Shown here: piece after piece, positions 33,005 to 45,600 of the stretch | Layout of the letters: every line of letters starts with the position of its first letter | Position numbering within the stretch: position 1 is the stretch's first letter | NCBI RefSeq assembly: GCF_002999335.1 | Contig: NW_020312480.1 | Location: forward strand, 124,001-188,000 | Direction: 5' to 3' | Source of the DNA: Cyclospora cayetanensis | Lineage: Eukaryota; Apicomplexa; Conoidasida; Eucoccidiorida; Eimeriidae | Length of the DNA: 64,000 nucleotides | Position numbers and translations under genes: made by a program | The notes under the pieces: generated by a model | What the model saw: only the letters and a program-made list of their open reading frames with translations | What the model was told of the DNA's origin: nothing | The model's database searches: none

Positions 33005-36000
33005 CGCGTCCTAAGCGCAGCACCCACAGAAGAGGGGCTACCCGCTAAGACCATGAACACCACGAAGACTGCTCGAGCGATTAAGGCCCGTACAATGCCA
33101 ATGGTCTTGAGGCATCCTTCGTGTATGTACCTACACCTCCCCTCCCTCCGTGTGTCGCTGCCTCTCCCGCCGTTGCCAACCCGGAGGAATACGGGCCAGT
33201 GCAAACAACGGCCTCTGTGCCAGCTGCAGCTGTATCGGACGGGAGGGAGACGAAGAAGCATTAAACACGGGAGCCACAGGAGGTTTGGGAGACTTTCGGC
33301 CGAAATGTATGGAAGGATCTCGCCTGATGACCACACCCCGCCACTGTCCTACCTACGACGCACCTGAAAATTTGGCTAAACAAAAGGGGACCGGAGACGA
33401 CACATCCCATGAAACACGCAGACAGCCGGGGGTGGTGTTAGGCAATCAGAGCCGTTTTGCCTCATGGGCCTAAGAGCCTTAGGCCCGTAGGGCCTCCTTC
33501 GCACAGGATATGCCTCAAGCTTCTGCCTACAACTTGGTACTAGCCTTCTCTTTCGACCTTAAGAGAAGGCCAAACCTGGGGTTACATGAAAGACTGCACC
33601 CTAGCAACAGAGATACCCGCAAAGTCTAAAGGGCCATTCTTGCAAAGAGACATTGACAGGTGGCCCCCCTACACTCTCGTTTGTCTTCTGCCGTAGACAG
33701 CGGGTTTCTGGGCTCTAAATTGCTGATATCTGCATATTACATAAAATAACAAAGGTGTTCAGGGGGCACGAGCCGCCAGAGGACATTGTTCCAGCACAAG
33801 AGGACAGGGGGCCCTCGAGTAGGGGCCCCTCGTTGGTTCCTAGTCGCCATCTCAGAAATGCGGCGCAGATCGCTGGCTTCCTAACAGTAAAATACTTTCT
33901 ACTACCTTCGCTAGCTCTCATTTGTGCGCCGAAAACAACCTTTTGCTATTTCTCTCCAAAGGAAGCGGCGTAAATCGATACCACAAAATCGTGGTCTTCA
34001 CTGTCAGGAGACCCTGTGCAGCGTCCAAGACTGTGGGAGTTTACCGTGGCGGCATACCTTGCTATATGGCCTCTGGCGTCCAGCACCACGTCGTTGCTTG
34101 TCCTACGCTGCTGCCATTTCCTCTGAAGCAGAAATTACGGGGGCTTCAGAGTGCGGCTGATGATAGAAGCTGTTGCTACAGTGTCGTACGGGAGACCTTC
34201 CAAAGTTAAAAAGAAGAAGCCGCTATGTCTGACGATCCTGCTTCAGTCTGCTAAGCTCCAGAAGCTGCACTCCTCACTCCCCTAGTAAATCCTACGCTTA
34301 TATCCTATTAGGAACGCTCCGTCATGGGTCCACTTGGGAGAAAACTCTTGACTCAATAAAAGCTTGATGAAATTTTCCGAGCGTTCACCTAAAAAACTCT
34401 CACCTTCCTACCCGAGCTGTTCGAGTTCCCCGCAGGTAAAGCGAGGGGCAGCTACGGTGCGTGTGGCTGCACCATGTAGGCACTCCGAGCATTCGGAGTT
34501 ACTTGCACGTGGCATCCGACGCATATACACACAACATAGCGTCTTCTCATATGGAGCCAATAGCGATCTGCAGTATCAGAATATATGAAAGCACAGACCA
34601 CTTAGTCAATTTCTGGCTAATTCTTAGCTTTAAGTATAACTGGTGCTAGAAGAATTACACGAGTAGCGTAGCCTGACACACGCCTATTGGAAACGCCACA
34701 GGATTTTCAGCATTCTTTTTTCGTAGGAGCTTTCAAATTTCTCAGCGTATTCATGGAAAGTTGTCGCGCAGGCAAGTGACCCATGTGGAGGCCGAGGACC
34801 CATAGTGTGTCGTAAATGTTCTGGATTTTATGGTCGTTGAGCCCCGGGAACACACCAGGTGGGAGATTTCAGTTGACTGAGACTTGAAATGCTAGCATCT
34901 TAGGCTAACCGATAATTGGATCAGGGCTTGTTTACCTATGGGAGAATATACGGCTTTGCTTGGCTCACAACGCACGTGGCCATCGAGGGCAATCCTTGCG
35001 TTCCTTGGTAATTGCTTTCTTCTGGGCGACCGCTCTGCCTGAAATGTCTGCCCTCGTGTGTGGATAGTGCTTGAAAAAGTTCGCGCTCCATCACCTGTTA
35101 AAGTAACCTCTACATTCAGGTTTATGCGCAGGGACTCCCAAGCATGTTGTCTCTACGTCCTTGCTTTTGCCTCTTCTGGTCAATAATATCGCCTATGTTG
35201 CACGCATCGGCTGTTTTCGCATACACGAAATGTTCAAAGAGGCGCGGGGGCACTACCAAACCAATGTGCATTCGGATTTCCTCTCCATTGTTTTCTGTTT
35301 GATAGAAGCGGGGGGCTCGCACAATTTAGTGCTCCGACAGTAGCGAACCACCAGGGTGCCGACGTCGTGTTAGTTTGGTTCCTCGTCCTTTTCTGGCCAG
35401 TCTGATTCATGCCTCCCGCAAATCTCTTCTGGCGATTGACACACATTTGTTCTGTCATTTGCACTCATTTCGCGTTTGTGCCTGCCTGGGGAGTGGCTGT
35501 GGCGAGCAAACTCTTCCGACGTCCTCTCTGTAGGTTGGTCTTGGCGTACAGGTATAGAACAGTGGAGCCTGTGTTCGAAATACATAGAGTAGCGGGCTAA
35601 GTCACTTCAACACTTTCTACTGCACTACTTCTGACTTAACCAATGATTAGTATAAAATAGACTTCGATTCGTCTGTTTATGCTTATTACTTACTGCAGAG
35701 CACTACTAGCTTGATTCAAGAAGACTCAAGGTTGAGTTCATGCGTGCTGGATATAATGTGCAGTCAAGTGTGAATGCCTGGAGTGCTTAGACGGTGCAGC
35801 TACGCGAACCGTTGTTGTCCCTTCCCCCTTATGTAGGGAACGCTGAGGAAGAATAGCGTATACTAGGCTTGTATTGATTCTAGAGCTAAATGACGCCTCA
35901 TTAAAACCTTAGTTAGAGGCCTACGCACGGTAATCTGTGGTCGCATCTGACCCTTTTGCTACAGCTTCCCAGAAAGAAACCAGGCTAAATAAAAAGTCAC

Positions 36001-37883
36001 CCTGGTGGGAGCAGCCAGATTGCGTGAGCCTCAACAGCAATTCGTGTCAGAAACTTGATAAGCTGCAGGGAAGCCTAGCTCCATAGGGCCTCTTTCTCTA
36101 CGACTCTTGCGACGATCGTGTTCTGCGATGATAGTGTTCTGCGACAGCCCTCTCATATTTATTTTATCTCATCACGATTCTTCCTTTGATGGTGGTACTT
36201 GAGCTTCAAAGAAAGAACAGTGGGGTGCACCTTGCGTTCTAGGGGCTCTCTCTAGCCTTTCTTTCACAGCGTCCAGCATTGGCCCGATAGCCTGTGGTTA
36301 GCTGGAGTTAGCAACCGCCCTCTTCATGGCTTCACCGCATATCCCTCGAACTCCTAGGTCTTCTGCCATCAGTCACTTTCGGCAGTGTGAATCTAAAGGT
36401 AGTCCAGTGAAAAAGGATGGCATATCGTTCTCTGTAGCACTGGCACGCTTCCTTACACACCTATTCACATTTTGGCGTCCTGGGCAGGTAACCGGCGCAA
36501 TGAAAGTCTGATATAAAGCCTTACACCCAAAAATGTACCTTATTAAATGCATTCTGTGTAAATTTGCAATTTGCACATAGGATCCGCGTAGTTGTTATGG
36601 CGAACCCAGACAGGCAAAGCGAAATGACCTGTTTCGCTTCGAGACACACTGCGACTTAAAATTTGCGGTCTTTATGCCTTCCGTGCAGATATGACCTTGT
36701 TAAAATATTTACCTCGTGTATTGTGAGAAACCAATTCGTATTCTTTTTGAATGGCCTGACTATTCACAGCCGTATCCAAGCACTACACTCATTGCATGCA
36801 GCGAGGAACACAGCGGCTAGCCATCTGGACGCCGTCTTTTCCGTGTTGTGTATTTGTACAGATATGATATTCGAAGCAATGTCTATCATTGCTATGAAGG
36901 AGCTCTAGTCCTCTGTAATCCACCCGTTTTTGAGGGAAACCAGCTCAGGAGGGTGACTCAGTGGCGGAGCGTGTCTCCCCTCGGTCCTTTTGCCTTCCTT
37001 CCTTCACTCTAAATTTTCTTTGGATAGCTGCACTCTTTGATAAGATCTGTTCCTGATGAAGACTAGGGAGGTTTGCAAAAGGCCCGGCAGTTCCCGAATG
37101 TCGGCTGCCCGCGGTACGGCTTGTGCAGTTTTTCCTTCTGTGCTAGACTACCTATAGCATCTCCTCTATTTTGTTTCCCTGGATTCAGAACTCCGGATCC
37201 CTACTTCTGCTACTTCCTTCGGCGGTTGTGCGGTCCCATGGTGGCTGTACACCAGACATCGTCCCTTGTCCGCACAATGCACTAGCACCTTCAGTTTGCA
37301 CTTTGCGGAAGGCGCTGTAATAGGCCACACCCATTTGTTTCCAAAACAAAGGATAAATGGGGGCTAACCAATCGCTGCAGCACTTGAGGGGCCGAGAGGT
37401 GCCTTCTGCCAGTCTCTCGCGGATCAAGGGAACCCAAACAGAAACGAAGGCTTCTCAGACCCACACAACACTCATTAGTTACGTGACTCAACAGGTTCAA
37501 GAAAGCGTCATTAAGGTGAGGCAATTGCTGATGTTTGCAGCGGTGAGCCCTTAACTCAGTTACTGGGCAGCCGTAATCGATTCGCGATGGATCGCGTATT
37601 ATGTTTGTCTGTATCTGTGTAGAACAGTATTTACAATCCTGAGAGCATGCATATACTCTTCCCTATATAAATGCAACTGCTCAGGATTATATATCTGGAT
37701 AGGTTGGCTCTCTGGTACAGCGGACGATAGTTCGGCTTGCTTCTGTTGAGCTGTGATCGAGCCTTTTGGCGAGAAGCACAGTTCTTGCACACGACTGAAG
37801 GCAAGCAATCCAGTGCATGCGAACATGCTCGCTGTATTGCTTTCTTGACGATATGATTAACAGCGTGTGTCCCGTTATTGTGT
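33005..37883. other. 5 kb gene-poor region between divergent genes
   Basis: It lies between the start of topoisomerase III (minus) and the start of the CDPK-like gene (plus), so both promoters should be here. No open frame carries a recognisable motif; the largest (32977-33336 minus; 33150-33473 plus) are Arg/Cys/Ser-rich and appear random. The segment 34440-34570 resembles another at 44085-44210 (see the repeat entry). The GTATGCAG ending at 37889 could be an acceptor for a 5' leader intron. Confidence 0.45.
34440..34570 (+). repeat. diverged dispersed repeat, copy 1 (copy 2 at 44085-44210)
   Basis: This segment aligns in direct orientation with 44085-44210. Shared blocks in order are GCTACGG, ACTCCGAGCA.TCGGAGT, and a TAT.CACA...GTCTTC...TAT.GAGC..A.TAGC tail. 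The central ACTCCGAGCATTCGGAGT is itself an imperfect palindrome. Divergence is considerable and neither copy has an intact reading frame. This is probably a relic of a mobile or repeated element. Homology is judged by eye. Confidence 0.35.
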
Positions 37884-40800
37884 ATGCAGTATACAAGCCG
37901 GCTGATGAATGATAACATCGGGAATGCATACAACTTTGATTTCGTGTTCCTTCGGAGAGAAAATGCAGGAAGAGTGTGCAGAGTGACGTGCAGGCGCAGC
38001 GGACGCAAAGCGGAGGTTCTTTTGAAGCGGAAGCACCTTGAGGATCCTTCTCAGTTGGAATCTATAAAGAAGGAAGTAGAGATTTGGCTCTCCCTAGACC
38101 ATCCTCACATTGCCAGGCACGTCATTTCAGTTTTAAATTGTGCTGAAGAAGGCTCCTACACACGCACTGTGTTGCCGCCCTTGGTCTTCCACAGAGCTTG
38201 AAATTGAGTAAATACTCTGCGAATCGCATGCTTCTGAGCTGCCTGCACACATGTGAAGAAAGCAGGCTTGCAACCGAATCTCTCCAGATACGACCATTCG
38301 GCACTTCGAGCGGCTGCTGTGGGGATCGCGGTACTAAATCGCCTTCCTTGGCCGTTAGTGGCGTGTGTTTATCGAGGACGGCAGTTGTGCTTGTGCCTGT
38401 GGCTGTGCAGGTTGTTGGATGTTTTCGAAGATGAAAGCGGGGTCTACCTGGTATCAGAGTTCTGCCCAGGTGAGAAGGCCTGTTCAGATGGCGAAGAATG
38501 GCGAGGCACTCGGTTGCACTTTGCGCGCTGTGCAGCTTCGGGAGAAACTGGGGGGCACGAAATCCTCACCTTGTTTAGTGTGAAGCCACCGATTCGATTT
38601 GGGGGGTGACGGAGCTCGCATGCGCCACAGGGGGCTCGCTGTATGATTACTTGGCTTCGCTGCAAAAGTGTCCGGAGGAGGTGTCTAGACAGCTGGTTCT
38701 ACAGGTAGGTGACTGGTTTCTCAGTGCAGTAGCGGGTTCTTGACGAGGTACTCAGGAGTTGGCATGCAGATTCTACTTAAGAGCATGCAGATTCTACTCA
38801 AGAGCATGCAGATTCTACTTAAGAGCATGCAGAGCTGCTGCATTACTCTACGTCTTCGCCGGGGTGTTGCCGCCTGCTGCAGATGGTAAAGGCGATTGGC
38901 TTTCTCCAAGGACGCGGGATAGTCCACCGTGATCTCCGCCTCGAGAGTTGGCAGCTGACGAATTCCGGCGATCTCTCCTGCCTGAAGCTTTACGGCCTGA
39001 GTCACTGCACGCGCTGGCGCAATAAGGAGGGCCGTCTAAACGCAGCCTGTGGCATTCTAATATACACCAGTCCCGGTAAGCTGCTCGGCAAGTCGCCGCC
39101 ATGCGCATGCACAGCGAGAAGGCTCAGCTGCGGGGCCCTAGGCGCATTCGTGCGGACCGCTGCGCTACCAGGGGGCGGTGGTGTGTGTGCGTAAGAGGCA
39201 CATCTCCTCGCGACGGAGACAGGCTTCGATGTCTGCCCGCTGCGTATGCACCTGGGAGCGCTAATGAAGGGCTGCCTTCACCGTCATCGTCATCTTCGAG
39301 TGTCTCCACTGGGGAGCCTGTCTGCTCGGCACTCTGCAGATGTCCTTTTGGGACGCTACACCGAGGCTTGCGACATGTGGTCTTTGGGTGTTATTGGTGC
39401 GTTGGTGTAAACACCACTGCCGCTGAAATCGCCAGCTGAGCTGGTCACTGCAGAGTGCACTGCTCTTCGGGTCGTACGTGTGCAGCGTCTACCAGCATGC
39501 AGCAGCCATTCTCTAGGCAGGCAAAGCAGGCTTTCGAGAAGCTGATGAACAGTGTATACCGGCGAGAGTCCTCGCATCGACTTTCACGGCTTCGAACGAT
39601 GCATGACTGTGGCTCATGAGCGACGTTGGGTGGAAAGCGCCTTCGTGCACTTGCACTGTTATGCCTGCCCCGCAGCCTACCAGCTCCTTTGTGGGCGACC
39701 TCCTTTCCAAGGTTCGCGGCAGGACATAATCCGCCAGATCCTCTCTGGTGCAGTCAACATGCAGCACCTTGAGTAAGCTCTGAGTGCGGAGAACACACAG
39801 GATCCTCTACCCTAGTCATCACATCGTTTGCTCCGGCAGGCCCTCTTTGCAGGCCTTGCCCATCGTCTGTGCTGCTTCTGGATTTCGTAGAAAAGCGGGA
39901 GTATCCGAGGAGGCGAGTTCCTTCGTGATGCAGCTGCTAACCATTAGTCCACAGTAAGGCTTCTTGGAGGGAGGGGAGGGCGTCTTCTTCTTCAGTTAGC
40001 GTTCATATAAAATACATATAGTGTATGTTACATATAACGCATGTACGCACACCTTACCTCCTTGCGTTTGCTGTGCATACGTTTCTCTCCGCAGCACTCG
40101 CCTCACCCCCCAACAGGCCTTGGAACACGTAAAATGTTGCTCTTCACCAACTAGGCACAGTCTCAGACTTTTAGAGCGATTTCTTTGGCACTTTGGGGGG
40201 ACTCTAATGAATCAAAAACGCCTCCTTCAGGAGTTGCACAGTATTACAGGGGATAGCGCCTAGCAGGCGATTTGGGGCGATTTCTGTGTGTCTGTTGTAA
40301 ATATTTGCAGCCTTGGCTCTTCGGGCAGATGCACGCCTACCAGTGCTTGCCCCCTGCATGCGTTGCAGGGTGAGCTCACAGGCCTTACAGGGCTGACACG
40401 AACGGGAAACTCATGCACGTGGGAGGCTAGCAATCCATGGACGCTGTTGAGTTTGCAGTGTGCGCGTCGGTTGGCAAAATCCGAACGTAACGAGGCGTGG
40501 CAATTGAAGGACGTGTTGCTGCTGCCTAGAGCCAATGTGCACTTCAGCAGGTCAAATCCGTGCATATATATATACATATGAACACACGTCTTCCTGGACC
40601 GGTGCGGTTGCTGCTGCGGTATCCTTAGGCTTCGGTGGTTTGCAAACAGTGGCGCCTTGCGTCGCGCATCGCTCTTGATGTGCGCGTATTGTCTGAACTC
40701 TGATCAATGCGAATGTAAGGCATCGCCAAAGTTGACACCTCCATTTTCCCTGCCGCGTCTGATCTTTTGTAAGACAAGGTCTCTTTTCTCTCTCTCTCTC

Positions 40801-42602
40801 GCTCGCTCTTTATCGCTCTCCCTCTTTATCTCTCTCACATGCTAAGTGTGTAAGAAGCCCCCGTTCGAGTGGCTATCAAGGAATCTCGGGAAAAGCAGTC
40901 AATCAGGTTGCTTGATTAGACTCTCTGTGATGGCAATTTACTCGGAGCACACGCCTAAGTCAACATCATGAGCGCTCACTCTCTCCCCTTGCCTCAAGGC
41001 AGCGCAGTGGAGGAGGCGCCATGTGTAGGCGTGTAGGCCTGCATTCGGGAGCAGTGCATTTACACAACTTGTATCCCTTTTATTCTGTCCCTTTCTTGCT
41101 CAGCTGTGGGGAAGCTGTTTGCGGCAGCATCCCACTCCAGCTCCGGATGCCTCACACTAGAAGACCTGAGGAGGACGCTCCAGAGAGCGCAGCTGGAGCC
41201 GCTTGTAGACGAAGAGGTATTGGATTTCCGATGTGTCTGAACATCTTCTGATTTTTTAGTTCGCGGTGAAGTTCAGCCTCGATATCTGCCATGTTGCATC
41301 ACACTAGCAGTGGGAGTATGTAGCACGCACATGCGCCTTGATGCCGTGAATACCAAGAGCACGTAGATGTTTAGGACTGGGTAATCGGTTCATTGCTTGC
41401 GTATGTGCTGATGCTAATGTGCGGCATTTGGGATCGGGCAGGAGGGCCTCTCCTGACATCAACAAGGAGGGAGTGCAGTGTGTTTCTTGCCACCGACTCG
41501 CGCTTCTTCTGCAGTGGCAGATGGCATCGGCTGGAATGCTTCCGTTGTCGAGTTTCGTGCGTGACCAGGTAGAAGAAATATTTGAGGCCCTGGATATCAG
41601 CAAAGACTCAGAGATTACGTTTTCAGGTGAGTGGGCATGAGGCGGTTTGGATAGCGAAAAGGGTGTTGTGTTCTTCAGAAATCAACTTTAGCCTGCGAGA
41701 TGTGGCAGTCAATGGACGGCGTCTCCACGCACGTTCAGATGCTCTTTTCCGCTTCGTCTGTATCGTAACAACAGAACTGCATGGCAGCGGTGTGCTTGCA
41801 AGTCCACTGACCTCCGACGGCCTCGTTCACGAAGACTGAATAACGCATGTGCTGCGAAGTCTGTGAGCTATGTGCTATGCCTGTTGGTGCTGCGATGACC
41901 CTTGCATGCATGGGCGACTCAGTATTCGCCGCTGCACAGATCGGTTCCTTAATCGAGCCGGAGGAATCTCTGTTAAAAGCGGCGTTCGCCAAGTTGGATG
42001 CTGACCGCGATGGTAGGGGAAATACACGTCGAGGTGGCTCTCGTCGAGGAATTACAATGAAATTTGAGGGGCCCCTGGGGCCGTCACCGCTCATTTTACG
42101 ATTCAGCAGGAAGGGACGATATTGCAGTAGTAGACAAATCCCATTCGATTTGCGTAGCGAGTCGGCACGCGTGCAACGGCGTGATGTATGTTGCGTTTCG
42201 CTCCTCCCCTTTGGCCGCAGGGCGACTCTCCCTTGATGACTGCCGCAGGGCACTCGGAGACCCCCTATTTAGCCAGAGCATCGCGTCTGCTTTATCTCAG
42301 GAAGAGGACGAAGATGGACACCTTTGTGCGCTCTGGCTCCTGCCTACGGAAGCAGCTAATCCGCTTCGCGTGTCTAGCCACATATTTTATTGACCCTTCG
42401 AGGGAGCAGCCACACGATCATGCGGTTATATTTCGAATCCTCTATGAGTAGCACAGGCGAGCTCTTATTTGTGCTTCGTCTTGCCTTCCGGATGCTCACA
42501 GCCTACTCGAGTTTTGCCGCACTGATCCGCGAGAAGGACAAGCCTCCTCCGCACCGCGACTTCCGGTCTCGGTGCGTCGTTGCTTCCCTCGTCAAAGTCT
42601 GA
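37884..42602 (+). CDS. CDPK-like protein with degenerate kinase domain and four mostly degenerate EF-hands, 13 exons
   Basis: Exons 37884-38116, 38411-38469, 38631-38704, 38883-39075, 39340-39396, 39676-39772, 39840-39953, 40095-40240, 41104-41216, 41515-41626, 41923-42012, 42221-42325 and 42502-42602 sum to exactly 498 codons (497 residues). The order is kinase, junction helix and four EF-hands, i.e. calcium-dependent protein kinase architecture. The kinase retains VLLK, HRD and CDMWSLGVI. However, the Gly loop reads RRENAGRV, HRDLKPEN became HRDLRLES (catalytic Lys to Arg, Mg-binding Asn to Ser), DFG became LYG, and APE became SPD. EF-hand 1 has Ser at ligand positions 1, 3 and 5. EF2 is DISKDSEITFSV (no Glu at 12), EF3 DADRDGRLSLDD is near canonical, and EF4 is EEDEDGHLSYSS. 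This is probably a pseudokinase acting as a calcium-regulated scaffold or allosteric partner (inference). Intron 1 needs a GC donor (AG|GCACGT). Confidence 0.85.
38762..38832. repeat. 21-bp tandem repeat, about 3.4 copies
   Basis: The unit GCATGCAGATTCTACTTAAGA repeats at 38762, 38783, 38804 and 38825 (partial) with one C/T change. It sits in the intron between exons 3 and 4 of the CDPK-like gene, about 55 bp before the acceptor. Confidence 0.9.
40785..40840. repeat. CT-rich simple repeat
   Basis: A TCTCTCTCTC run with interspersed GCTCGCTC and CCTCTTTATC lies in the long intron (40241-41103) between the junction helix and EF-hand 1 of the CDPK-like gene. Confidence 0.8.
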
Positions 42603-45600
42603 ATCGCTGCGTTCAAAAATCAGCGAAACAGCGTCGAACTGCTGTCGTTTCGGTGTATTCTAATGAGTCTGTGTAGACAGTAAGGAAGGCTCGCTTTCTG
42701 GAAAGCTCATGCATGCATGCATGCATGCTGCATGATGAACGAGCTAGGGCGGCAACAAGCCCTGCGGAGATCGAGGTCAATGCGTTTGCACTGAATTACG
42801 GGTACGCTCCCGTGGTGTTTCTGGATTTGCTTGCGGTACTGCAGCCTGAATTTCGAAAGCGGTCGCGACGTTCGATCCCCTGTCAGTGGCCGTTCTCCAC
42901 AGGATCTCCCAATAAGCAAACGCGCGAGTGTCCATACAAGTGCCGACCTACAGTCTGCTGGAGCATTCTGCTCCAAACTGCACCACAATTCTTTTCCGCA
43001 ACCAACCTCAGTGGGTGCGTCGTTTCTACATACACAGATCGCCGCGCAGAGCGATGAGGGAAACCAGCGGCACAGCGGGTTGCTCCGCACTGAAGGACCA
43101 AGGCTAACGACTGCACCAGCACGAGTCGCTTCTGGTCCCCCTGCTGTCTAACGCGAGCCTTCTGGCTCTTAGTGAAAGCAGGCTGCGGTGTCGCAAGGCT
43201 CAAAATTGCCCGCGTAAGGCTGGAGTGCATTGATGCCAGCCCCCGTTGCTTGTACTTCTTGGCTATGCTCCCTGGTCATGTGGCCAGTTGCCAGATCTTC
43301 GACGCAGACGAACGAAAACGAGTTCACGGGGATGCTCTTTGCTGCTCTTTCTTGCCACTGCACAGCGCGCCAGTCCTGTATTTGCCATATGATGCGTTAT
43401 TACGGATCAGACAATGGTTGCTCACACACCAAATCTACTGCAGGAAAAACCCGCTTCAGCTTTTACTGGCTCACATAGTTTAAAATCTGTCAAAAATATT
43501 GGTCCAAGCAACTGAGCCTTACCTTGCATTGGGAGTTCAAAGTTTTTGCTCCGCTTCGCTTATTCTTATCTACCTTTCTAACTGCAGAGTACAGTGCTGA
43601 ATGGTCCTTGGCACCCGTCCAGGTGCACAGCAAACTAGCGCAAGCCTCAGCAGGGCACACCTGGGCCCATGTGAGGCCAACTTTGTCCTCACACAGATAG
43701 CTGCCACTAGAATAATTAGCACTCCACTGGAAACTGTGTGAGGCTTGAGTGAAAGACTTGCTTTTCGAATGTCATTTGCTCTGAAGCAGGGATTTCTCCA
43801 CGATTTGCTGACATATCCTGCATGCTTGTAATTGGGCATTTAGTGGCTGTATGCGACTGTGTGGTACTGTTTGGCCTGCCGAAAGGGTGTAGTACTTGCA
43901 CCCTGGCTGTCGAATAGCAGGAAACCTGTTCGCTGAGGGTAACTGAAACGCCTCATCAGAGGTGCCCGTAGGGGAACATTTTCCTTCAGACTCTGCACAC
44001 GCTTGATAGAAACCTCCCGAGTGGTTTCCAAAAGGGCATGCTTTTCACTGCTTGTGCCCTTCACAGTTTCCAACAAAGGGGGAGAAGAAAAGCTACGGAT
44101 CGCGTAATGCACAAACTCCGAGCACTCGGAGTATTCACAGCTAGCTGCACACCGCCTGTAGAATTTATGCACAAAAGATTGTGTCTTCGTGTATTGAGCT
44201 AGTAGCACACTGCAATGAACAACATATATGAACCGAGGACCCCGAAGTCAATTAGTGGCACTCAGCCCTTTACAGCTAGACACTGCAGCTAAAGGTTTCG
44301 GAATAGTACACATTTCTTTGAAAAAGTCCAACCGCTTAAGCGTTTGGTGGTAATCTTTCGATGGAGATCCTGAAGGGAGGGTACCGCCGTGGAGGCGTCT
44401 CTGTTGCATTTGGAGGCACACTTGTACAGACAGTTTACGGCAAAGGGGGCATACTGGTAGTACACCTAGACAAAAAACTGAGATAGCCCAAGAACCCTGT
44501 ATGTATACACCGATATGGCATTCTTGCACTGGTGGATTATCTGCGTTTCCTACTTAAATCAGTTTCGTAAGTGGGCAGAGCAAATATTATCACGAGCACA
44601 TTACGAGATCTGACGAGAAAAATAGCAAAATGTAGGCCACCCCAGACATAAGAGCTTTTGAGCCAAATAAAACCTGGTTTCGTTGATGTGGGTGCATCAC
44701 CAAATGTCGATAATTTGCAATTTGTGGGGTGGTGAATACGATGATGCAACACTTCGATGGAACCGAGCTAACGATGAGACAGTTGGGGAAATATGCAATG
44801 AAATCAAGCCGATGGGCACTGTGAAAGCATTGTATCATACTTGATGCCCCAAATCCTGACTATTAGCACAAATCAATAGACAGTTGCCGGTAGTTGGCAA
44901 TACCTTCCGGTTCGCCAGACCCCTGGTCTTTATCGTCCTAGGTCTATTGCTACACGACATTACAAGAGCATCAACGTGAAGGCGATGCATACTCATTTTG
45001 TAGAAGCTTGAATACCTACGTTTCCTAGAGCACAGATTGAAAGGAAGTGCGCGGGTTTCGCATGAGATCCCCCAGCAATTTTCTTGCCGAGGCTACGCAA
45101 AAATTCAAGTATTTCTTAATATATTCCAAATTCTAATCTGCGTTGGACACTGCTAAGACAGTATTTCTTTTTAATGTGCCTTTTTGATGCTAACTGGATG
45201 CATGCACAGTGGCCAAATACGAAAGGCAGGGCAGATTGCATTCCGCTTTGTGCGGGGCGTATCGAATCCTCTGTGCATCTGCAGCGGCACATTAATATTG
45301 CACACCTTAGGATTGCGCCTTGGAATATCGGTCCTTACCTGTTGGTTGCACGGGAATACTACCTGTACAGAATGTCTTGGAAACTTGGTTTGCTTTACGA
45401 AACTTCAAATCCGCCATCGTTTTCAGCATCGAAGCTGATCTATCAGCAAATCATAACTGTGTTACACAAAAGGAAGACTTCTGCATCAACGCTAAAGGAT
45501 CTTTATCGGTCGTCTCCTGTTCTGCCGAACACAAAGCTGTAGAGTTCTTTTCTCGTTTAAGATGCTAGACCATACCACCTACGCAGCTGCAGTGATTGAA

